From contig JAEZWE010000079.1 of assembly GCA_023420435.1 (NCBI GenBank), forward strand, positions 1 through 29,546: a stretch of 29,546 bases of DNA. Reading direction: 5' to 3'. The notes beneath the pieces were generated by a model that searched no databases, was not told the origin of the DNA, and saw only the letters and a list, made by a program, of their open reading frames with translations. Numbering within the stretch: position 1 is the first letter of the stretch; each line of letters begins with the position of its first letter. The stretch is from Bacteroidota bacterium. Lineage in GTDB: Bacteria > Bacteroidota > Bacteroidia > Flavobacteriales > Weeksellaceae. Shown here piece after piece: positions 1 to 4,683 of this stretch. Both the position numbers and the translations under genes were made by a program.

Positions 1-1
1 G

Positions 2-796
2 TACAGCACAGTTTTAAGAAATATAGGGGGAGGTTATCGTTTTCAAAATGATAAACTGCATTTCAATTTGAATTATGCCTACTCCAAAACCATGGAAAAT
101 ATTTATACCAGATCAGCTTACAATCAGGTATATATTGATCAGGATTTGGAATATATGAAATACCGTGAAATATTCCACGAGGTTTTTGGTTCCTTCATAT
201 ATCATTCCGAAAATGCTAAAATTTTATCCGACTTTGGTGCTAAAATTCTTACCGGTGATAACTATAATATTGTGGAACAGGGACAGAATTTCCGTAAAAC
301 ATGGGATCACTATTTTGCCAATTTTACGTATCTGAAACAAGGTATTTCCGGGAAATATTATGGCTTAAAACTGAAAAGTGAAGTGAATGATTTCCGGGCT
401 CAGGATTTATTGGGTGTTAGCGATAAAAAAGTGCAGACCTTAGATTTAGGGTTGCAGTTCCAAAGTGAACTGTATAAAAATAATAATCAAAACCTGAATG
501 CCGCTATTGGAGTTAATCATTATTTCCCTTTGCAGGCGGACTTGGCATTTACACAGGTAAGTTCCAGTTCTACTTTTTATGACCGGGTTATTTTGCCGGA
601 TCATTATTATGATTCTACTTCCAAAACAGGGGTTTCTGCCGAAATTTCTTTCAGCGACCGTTTCATGAAAAATACCTCTTGGAAAATATTTTCTAAATTT
701 GGGGCGGTTTTTGCCCATCAAAGTGATGAGGTTCCTAACCGATATTACCGAAAACCCAACGTTTATTTCCAAACCGGAATTACGTTTTTTTATTAG
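2..796 (+). CDS. Outer-membrane beta-barrel protein, C-terminal part (5' end outside window)
   Basis: The reading frame is open from the first bases of the window, so only the last ~264 residues are present. The protein alternates polar and hydrophobic residues in repeated strand-turn-strand units (for example near FNLNYAYSKT and GVSAEISFSDRF) and ends on aromatic residues (TGITFFY), the usual C-terminal signature of an outer-membrane beta-barrel. The next gene, a di-haem cytochrome c peroxidase, starts 6 nt after its stop, so the two are probably co-transcribed. It could be the barrel end of a TonB-dependent receptor or a smaller barrel family of the DUF6850 kind that I recall near such peroxidases. 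The plug and any TonB box would be upstream, so the family cannot be fixed here. The barrel assignment is fairly firm; the transport substrate is unknown. Confidence 0.6.
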   Translation, partial: YSTVLRNIGGGYRFQNDKLHFNLNYAYSKTMENIYTRSAYNQVYIDQDLEYMKYREIFHEVFGSFIYHSENAKILSDFGAKILTGDNYNIVEQGQNFRKTWDHYFANFTYLKQGISGKYYGLKLKSEVNDFRAQDLLGVSDKKVQTLDLGLQFQSELYKNNNQNLNAAIGVNHYFPLQADLAFTQVSSSSTFYDRVILPDHYYDSTSKTGVSAEISFSDRFMKNTSWKIFSKFGAVFAHQSDEVPNRYYRKPNVYFQTGITFFY

Positions 797-802
797 AAAA
801 GC

Positions 803-1933
803 ATGAAGTATTTCCTTTCCGTTATTTTAACCATGGCTTTGGTATATTCTTTTACGGATTTCAGCAATAATCCTAAAGGATATGCGCCCGTAGAGCTGCG
901 CGATTTATATGGAAGCGGAGATATTTCCAAATGGCCGGAAGCTCATTTGTTTGATGAAGCCCGTGAAGGTTTTCAGGATATTGGTCCTTTGCCGATTCCT
1001 ACTTTCCCCAAAGACAATCCTTATTCTTTGGAAAAAGAAGAACTGGGAAAATTGTTGTTTTTTGATCCCCGTTTATCAGGTTCCGGACAAATTTCCTGTG
1101 CCAATTGCCACGATCCGGAATTGGGTTGGGCAGACGGAAGAAGAGTTCCGTATGGACACGACAGACAAACCGGAAGCCGAAATTCCCCAACGGTGCTGAA
1201 TGTGGCTTTTGCCAAATCTTTATTTTGGGACGGAAGAGCCAAGACCTTGGAACAGCAAGCCAAAATGCCGATTGAGAATCCTTTGGAAATGAACATGCAT
1301 TCCCGTTTAGCGGTGCGCAAGATTGCGAAGATTAAAGGGTACCGAACTTATTTCGAGAAAGCGTATGGAGACAAAAAAGTAACGGAAGAGCGTATTACCA
1401 AAGCTATTGCTACTTTTGAAAGAACCTTGATCAGTCCAAAATCCAAATTCGACAAATTTGTGTCCGGCGATAAAAAACAGTTTACGGATTCTGAAGTTCG
1501 TGGGCTGCATTTGTTCCGTACCAAGGCCAACTGTATCAACTGTCATAACACCCCTTATTTTTCCGATCAAAAATTCCACAATGTGGGTTTAACCTATTTT
1601 GGAAGAGAGTATGAAGATTTAGGATTATATAATATTACTAAAAAGCCTGAAGACGTAGGCAAGTTCAAAACTTCCACGCTTCGCGAAATCTCGGAAACTG
1701 CACCCTATATGCACAACGGACTTTTCCCTAATATCCGTGGCATTCTGAATTTATATAATGCAGGAATGCCTGATGAAAAAAGACACCGCGACAGTATTTT
1801 AGCCCCCCATAAATCCCAAATGCTTACCACGCTCAATTTGGAGGAAGAAGATTTGGTGGACATCGAGAATTTTTTAAAAACGCTTCACAGCTACCAGTAT
1901 AAAATGCGTGCGCCGGTTTTACCGAAAAAATAA
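803..1933 (+). CDS. Di-haem cytochrome c peroxidase (CcpA/MauG family)
   Basis: Periplasmic enzyme of the bacterial cytochrome c peroxidase/MauG family, which uses two c-type haems, classically to reduce hydrogen peroxide with electrons from a small cytochrome. The 376-residue product starts with a hydrophobic export signal (about residues 1-20). It has two CxxCH haem-binding motifs, CANCH at about 99-103 and CINCH at about 244-248, the usual family spacing. The segment ETAPYMHNG (about 299-306) holds the methionine expected to be the distal ligand of the high-potential haem. PTVLN and FWDGRA (about 129-146) are also typical. Length is ordinary and the gene looks intact. It sits 6 nt behind an outer-membrane barrel gene, so a linked role in iron or redox handling at the envelope is plausible but inferred. 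A strong hairpin terminator follows. Whether the substrate is peroxide or a protein, as in MauG, cannot be told. Confidence 0.9.
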   Translation: MKYFLSVILTMALVYSFTDFSNNPKGYAPVELRDLYGSGDISKWPEAHLFDEAREGFQDIGPLPIPTFPKDNPYSLEKEELGKLLFFDPRLSGSGQISCANCHDPELGWADGRRVPYGHDRQTGSRNSPTVLNVAFAKSLFWDGRAKTLEQQAKMPIENPLEMNMHSRLAVRKIAKIKGYRTYFEKAYGDKKVTEERITKAIATFERTLISPKSKFDKFVSGDKKQFTDSEVRGLHLFRTKANCINCHNTPYFSDQKFHNVGLTYFGREYEDLGLYNITKKPEDVGKFKTSTLREISETAPYMHNGLFPNIRGILNLYNAGMPDEKRHRDSILAPHKSQMLTTLNLEEEDLVDIENFLKTLHSYQYKMRAPVLPKK

Positions 1934-1957
1934 ACACGACTTTTTTTAACATTCTAT

Positions 1958-1993
1958 AAATTTCCTTCAAAAAAATGTAAGGAAATTTTTTTT
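1958..1993 (+). terminator. Rho-independent terminator after the cytochrome c peroxidase gene
   Basis: A 10-bp perfect stem (AAATTTCCTT at 1958-1967 pairing with AAGGAAATTT at 1979-1988) with an 11-nt loop is followed by an uninterrupted run of T to 1993. It ends the barrel/peroxidase transcript just before the DUF2147 gene. Confidence 0.8.
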
Positions 1994-2002
1994 GTTAGCT
2001 TC

Positions 2003-2010
2003 TATTTTTG
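2003..2010 (+). promoter_or_regulatory. Bacteroidota -7 element, TATTTTTG, before the DUF2147 gene
   Basis: The octamer matches the Bacteroidota primary-sigma consensus TAnnTTTG exactly. No TTG lies at the usual 17-23 bp upstream, so the -33 element is weak or absent. The element ends only 4 nt before the ATG at 2015, which would put the transcription start at or next to the start codon. Confidence 0.5.
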
Positions 2011-2014
2011 AACC

Positions 2015-2455
2015 ATGCAGACATTTTTTATTTTTATTCTCTCCTTTTTCTCCCTCAGTTTTTACGCTCAAAACCACCCCGACGACGTTATTGGTAAATG
2101 GATGGATTTGGAAAAAAGAGTGTTGGTAGAAGTCTTCAAATCCGGTAAGGATTATCGCGCAAAAGTTTTGTGGTTTAATGAAATTGAAGGTTGTAAGAAA
2201 CCCATTCATGAACATGAGGACAGTTCTAACCCCAACCCAAAATTACGGCACCGTAAAATTATTGGTATGGAAATTTTATCGGGCTTGGTCTATAATCCGG
2301 AAGATAAAGAATGGCAGAATGGAAAAATTTACGATGCTTCTTCCGGTAGAACCTGGAGTTCTGTAGCGTGGCTGGAAAAAGGCTTACTGAAGGTTCGTGG
2401 CTATTGGAAAATGCGTCTGCTAGGGAAAAGTATGAGTTTCAGAAGGGTCCGCTAA
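2015..2455 (+). CDS. DUF2147 family exported protein
   Basis: A 146-residue protein with a clear signal peptide (MQTFFIFILSFFSLSFYAQ, cleavage likely around residue 19-20) followed by one DUF2147 domain. Family features visible are the GKWMD start (about 27-31), a central lysine-rich hydrophobic core (VLVEVFKSGKDYRAKVLW), GLVYNPEDKEWQNGKIYDASSGRTW, and the closing LKVRGYWKMRLLGKSMSFRRV. The family is small, beta-rich and exported, and its biochemical role is not established. It is monocistronic here, with its own -7 element immediately upstream and a terminator downstream. The start codon was chosen because it opens the signal peptide. The promoter element leaves almost no untranslated leader. 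Confidence 0.85.
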   Translation: MQTFFIFILSFFSLSFYAQNHPDDVIGKWMDLEKRVLVEVFKSGKDYRAKVLWFNEIEGCKKPIHEHEDSSNPNPKLRHRKIIGMEILSGLVYNPEDKEWQNGKIYDASSGRTWSSVAWLEKGLLKVRGYWKMRLLGKSMSFRRVR

Positions 2456-2526
2456 AGCGGTTTTCGATATTTGGAGTGTGAATAACTTTTTCGATGGAAA
2501 AATAAAGATAAAAATCTAATGTTCAT

Positions 2527-2557
2527 GGGGTTACGTAGCGTTAATCCCCTTTTTTTT
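2527..2557 (+). terminator. Terminator after the DUF2147 gene
   Basis: GGGG at 2527-2530 pairs with CCCC at 2546-2549. An imperfect inner stem (TTA with TAA, CG with CG, small bulges) lies between them, and eight T follow to 2557. No gene was found in the rest of 2456-2651. Confidence 0.65.
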
Positions 2558-2651
2558 GTAAAAAACTTATCCACAAAAAGCAAGAAAAGGATTTTGTCTC
2601 TTTTTTAATTTTTAGAGATATCCGAACTTTGAGAAACAAAAAACAAAGGTC

Positions 2652-2915
2652 ATGAATACTCAAAAAATGAATGAGGGGCTCTCGGCTCTTCAAGAATTGT
2701 TAGCTGCACTTTTAGAGATGAACGAAAAACAAAACACCCGCCAGCTTATCGATAACACCGATCTTCGGAATCTGCTTCATGTTTCGGACAAAACCATTTA
2801 CAGAATGCGGAAAGCGAAAAAAATCCCTTTTGTGCATATTGGTAAGAAATATTATTACCCTTTGGCTTTTTTCCAAAATTTTGAAAAACCGTTACCGCAG
2901 TCCACCGTTGATTGA
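2652..2915 (+). CDS. Small helix-turn-helix DNA-binding protein (excisionase/MerR-like HTH_17 type)
   Basis: An 87-residue protein. After an N-terminal amphipathic helix (about 8-27, rich in Leu and Glu) it has a winged-helix HTH of the excisionase type. The segment LIDNTDLRNLLHVSDKTIYRMRKAKKIPFVHIGKKYYYP (about 32-71) shows the recognition helix SDKTIYRMRK followed by the IPFVHIGKKYYYP wing. Such proteins are common on Bacteroidota mobile elements, where they act as excision factors or small regulators. No integrase gene is present in the window, so a role in excision is not supported directly. It converges on the DUF6266 gene, whose terminator lies between the two. It could regulate the neighbouring accessory genes, but that is inference. 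Confidence 0.75.
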   Translation: MNTQKMNEGLSALQELLAALLEMNEKQNTRQLIDNTDLRNLLHVSDKTIYRMRKAKKIPFVHIGKKYYYPLAFFQNFEKPLPQSTVD

Positions 2916-2945
2916 CCTTAGATGAGTTTACCATAATCTAGGTCT

Positions 2946-2973
2946 AAAAAAACCACCCTTAGGTAGGGTGGTT
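2946..2973 (-). terminator. Terminator of the DUF6266 gene
   Basis: A perfect 9-bp stem (AACCACCCT at 2951-2959 with AGGGTGGTT at 2965-2973) has a 5-nt loop. On the minus strand it is followed by seven T (the A run at 2946-2952). It lies 4 nt past the minus-strand stop codon at 2978. Confidence 0.85.
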
Positions 2974-2977
2974 CTCG

Positions 2978-3619
2978 TTAAATCAGGATTTGGCTGCCCA
3001 TGGCTACGGAGTTACACGCCAAAGTTTGCTTCTCGTTGTGGAAGTAGGCGTATATTTCCACACTTTCCCCTACGGTATAAACTGGAAGCGTTACCGATAC
3101 GTTTCCATCGGGGCGTAAGGAATTGGTTTCAAAGGGGTAAAACTCGTTCAGAGAGGCACAGTAAATTACCACGGCAAATTTGTCTGTGGCAGAGGCATTC
3201 CCTTGCAGCGAATTGTCGTCCCAGTTGAACTCCAGTTCGGCACCGGTTTTTGGGGTAACCGTCAGGTTTTGGAAACCGGCTAAATCCCCTTTGGTAATCA
3301 GTACTTTACTGAATTCTATTTCCGGCAGACCACCGGTGATGATCACCGCTTCTTTAATGGTGTAGGATACCGCAATATTGGCTCGGGAACGGGCACCGCT
3401 GTCACTGCCGAAATAGAGATTCAGGATACCTTTTATCGGCTGCAGAAATTGGGTAGCCAGTTTAAACTTTGCCTGTTGCATCAGCTGTTTGTCCGACGGT
3501 AATTTTGAAGAAGGTTTTGGACGGCTTCGGATCACGTCTTTACCTCTCCAGTTTGCACCTACTACGGTACCCACTGTACCGCTGAATCCTCCCAGGATTC
3601 CTTTTGTAATTGTTGCCAT
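2978..3619 (-). CDS. DUF6266 family protein
   Basis: A 213-residue protein. The N-terminal segment GILGGFSGTVGTVVGANWRG followed by KDVIRSRPKPS (about 7-37) is the hallmark of DUF6266, a Bacteroidota family of unknown function. The middle carries SDKQLMQQAKFKLATQFLQPIKG and IAVSYTIKEAVI, and the C-terminal half is beta-rich with FNWDDN and a final EIYAYFHNEK. No signal peptide or membrane helix is seen. I chose ATG at 3619 rather than an upstream in-frame ATG (3712) because the family signature begins directly after it. The upstream start would also read through the GGACA repeat array and lie upstream of the predicted promoter. A TTG-N20-TACCTTCG promoter precedes the gene and a strong terminator follows, so it is a single-gene unit. 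Confidence 0.75.
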   Translation of the reverse strand: MATITKGILGGFSGTVGTVVGANWRGKDVIRSRPKPSSKLPSDKQLMQQAKFKLATQFLQPIKGILNLYFGSDSGARSRANIAVSYTIKEAVIITGGLPEIEFSKVLITKGDLAGFQNLTVTPKTGAELEFNWDDNSLQGNASATDKFAVVIYCASLNEFYPFETNSLRPDGNVSVTLPVYTVGESVEIYAYFHNEKQTLACNSVAMGSQILI

Positions 3620-3647
3620 AATTTTATTTTTTAGCGAATTAGTAGAA

Positions 3648-3678
3648 CGAAGGTAGAACGGCTTTTTGCTTCCTGCAA
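3648..3678 (-). promoter_or_regulatory. Bacteroidota-type promoter of the DUF6266 gene
   Basis: On the minus strand TTG (3678-3676) is followed after 20 nt by TACCTTCG (3655-3648), one mismatch from TAnnTTTG. The predicted start would be near 3643, giving a leader of about 24 nt to the ATG at 3619. The GGACA repeats begin 5 bp upstream of the TTG, the position expected for activator sites. Confidence 0.5.
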
Positions 3679-3683
3679 TACCC

Positions 3684-3738
3684 TGTCCGGTATTGTCCGC
3701 CAATGTCCACAATTGTCCACATCTGTCCTTACTTGTTC
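3684..3738 (-). repeat. Six GGACA repeats at exact 10-bp spacing
   Basis: Read on the plus strand, TGTCC begins at 3684, 3694, 3704, 3714 and 3724, and a sixth degenerate copy (TGTTC) at 3734, always exactly 10 bp apart. Bases between the cores are only loosely conserved. The period is one helical turn, so all cores face the same side of the DNA. The array abuts the -33 element of the DUF6266 promoter, suggesting a cooperative regulator binding site. The protein that would bind is unknown. Confidence 0.8.
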
Positions 3739-3866
3739 CTGTTTCCTTCGAGAGTTCTTCGAGACAGGTGGCAGTTTCTTTTGGTAAAAGTCCATTTTAC
3801 CGAAGGTGACTGGGAGGAGAGTGGGAGAAGAGTGGGAGGAAATCGGTGGCTGAGGTTTTTCATAAT

Positions 3867-3891
3867 GGTGGCTTCGAGTGCCTCAGCCACC
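3867..3891 (+). repeat. REP-like hairpin A
   Basis: Stem GGTGGCT (3867-3873) pairs perfectly with AGCCACC (3885-3891). The 11-nt loop is TCGAGTGCCTC. A half copy (GGTGGCTGAGG) lies just upstream at 3845-3855. The last 14 bases recur exactly at 4578-4591. Confidence 0.75.
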
Positions 3892-3909
3892 GGGTAGTAC
3901 TTTCTAAGA

Positions 3910-3935
3910 GGTGGCTTCGGCTCCGCTCAGCCACC
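3910..3935 (+). repeat. REP-like hairpin B
   Basis: Stem GGTGGCT (3910-3916) pairs with AGCCACC (3929-3935). The 12-nt loop is TCGGCTCCGCTC. It has the same stem as hairpin A and a related loop. Confidence 0.75.
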
Positions 3936-3964
3936 GGAAAAGGCTCCGCTCAGCCACCGGAAAA
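3919..3964 (+). repeat. Perfect 23-bp tandem duplication of a REP half
   Basis: The unit beginning GGCTCCGCTCAGCCACCGG at 3919-3941 is repeated without change at 3942-3964. A third, decayed copy follows at about 3965-3984. The second copy has only the right half of the hairpin, so it cannot fold by itself. Confidence 0.75.
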
Positions 3965-4008
3965 GAATTTGCTCAGTCACTGAGATTGTAAATTGAAAGA
4001 AAAAAATG

Positions 4009-4032
4009 GTGATTGAGCGTAGTCAAAATCAC
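4009..4032 (-). repeat. REP-like hairpin C (inverted orientation)
   Basis: Stem GTGATT (4009-4014) pairs with AATCAC (4027-4032). Read on the minus strand the 12-nt loop is TTGACTACGCTC, matching the loops of the other elements, so this copy is inverted relative to A and B. Confidence 0.7.
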
Positions 4033-4038
4033 AATAAC

Positions 4039-4081
4039 GGTGATTTCGACACTTCGGCAGGCTCAGTGAACTTCAATCACC
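4039..4081 (+). repeat. Nested REP-like hairpin D
   Basis: Outer stem GGTGATT (4039-4045) pairs with AATCACC (4075-4081). Inside it lies a second hairpin, CACT (4050-4053) with AGTG (4065-4068), whose loop TCGGCAGGCTC is of the family type. This looks like one element inside the loop of another. Confidence 0.65.
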
Positions 4082-4177
4082 GACTCAAGGGTCTCAGGCA
4101 CCGAGATAGTTCTTTAGCCACCGAGTTTCTAACAAATAAGAAAATTGTATAACTTTATTAAAACAAAAACACCAATC

Positions 4178-4510
4178 ATGAAAGGCTATATGTACATTCT
4201 GGAATGTTGTGATGGGAGTTATTACACCGGAAGTACTAACAATTTAGAATTACGGATGGCACAACACCAAAATGGGGAAGGAGCGAACCATACCCGAAAA
4301 CGCCTGCCTGTAAAACTTCTATACTACGAAGAATACGACCGTATCGACCAAGCGTTCTATCGTGAAAAACAAATCCAAGGTTGGAGCAGAAAAAAGAAAG
4401 AGGCTTTGATGAATGGATGGGATGAAGAATTAAAAAAAGCTGCAGAATGCATGAATGAAACGCATTTTAAGAATTTCATTAATCAATCAAATGAAGGTCT
4501 AGGTGATTGA
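4178..4510 (+). CDS. Single-domain GIY-YIG nuclease embedded in REP-like repeats
   Basis: A 110-residue protein that is essentially one GIY-YIG domain of the short UvrC/URI-like subfamily. The two strands are YMYILEC (about 4-10, the GIY part) and YYTGST (about 15-20, the YIG part). The conserved arginine is LELRMAQH (R26) and the catalytic metal-binding glutamate is in FYREKQIQGWSR (E63). These fit a single-strand cut by a one-metal mechanism, as known for the family. I chose ATG 4178 over an in-frame start at 4145 because the domain begins immediately after it. The gene lies between clusters of REP-like hairpins, and its last three codons and stop codon lie inside one of them (4501-4528). 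It may process or mobilise these repeats; that is inference from position. There is no other nuclease or transposase gene in the cluster. Confidence 0.8.
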   Translation: MKGYMYILECCDGSYYTGSTNNLELRMAQHQNGEGANHTRKRLPVKLLYYEEYDRIDQAFYREKQIQGWSRKKKEALMNGWDEELKKAAECMNETHFKNFINQSNEGLGD

Positions 4511-4528
4511 GTGTAGCCGAAATCACCT
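4501..4528 (-). repeat. REP-like hairpin E overlapping the GIY-YIG stop codon
   Basis: A perfect 8-bp stem, AGGTGATT (4501-4508) with AATCACCT (4521-4528). Read on the minus strand the 12-nt loop is TCGGCTACACTC. The GIY-YIG stop codon (4508-4510) is formed by the end of the left stem and the start of the loop. Confidence 0.75.
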
Positions 4529-4570
4529 GTGGCTTCGGCGCTTCGACTACGCTCAGCGACCATCAGCCAC
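4529..4570 (+). repeat. Nested REP-like hairpin F
   Basis: Outer stem GTGGCT (4529-4534) pairs with AGCCAC (4565-4570). An inner hairpin, CGCT (4539-4542) with AGCG (4555-4558), carries the loop TCGACTACGCTC. It abuts hairpin E with no spacer. A further right half (GTGCCTCAGCCACC, 4578-4591) follows. Confidence 0.7.
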
Positions 4571-4683
4571 CGAGATAGTGCCTCAGCCACCAATAACCAC
4601 CTCATGCTTATCATTTTAAATTTATTTCTAAGTTTTTTCAATTGAATTGTTATATTTACGAGTTCAATACCATAAAAACTCAA

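Larger units (their letters stand above)
3620..4177. other. Gene-free accessory stretch with promoter, phased repeats and REP-like hairpins
   Basis: No credible coding sequence is seen between the DUF6266 start and the GIY-YIG start. From left to right it holds the DUF6266 promoter (3648-3678), the GGACA array (3684-3738), a degenerate TTCGAGA-rich patch (about 3747-3766), a 7-bp hairpin (GGTAAAA with TTTTACC, 3783-3801), a purine-rich run (3810-3840), and then the REP-like cluster listed separately. Decayed half-elements such as those near 3971-3984 and 4090-4125 fill the gaps. Confidence 0.7.

Noticed and set aside
3620..3712. N-terminal extension of the DUF6266 protein to an ATG at 3712
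   Set aside because: The extension would read through the GGACA array and start upstream of the predicted promoter, and the family signature begins right after ATG 3619.
3684..3738. The 10-bp repeat array as a CRISPR fragment
   Set aside because: The repeat core is only 5 bp with 5-bp spacers. No CRISPR repeat length, spacers or cas genes are present.
4642..4683. TTG start for hsdR at 4642
   Set aside because: The extra 14 residues are not family-like and overlap a possible -7 box. ATG 4684 is followed at once by typical HsdR sequence.
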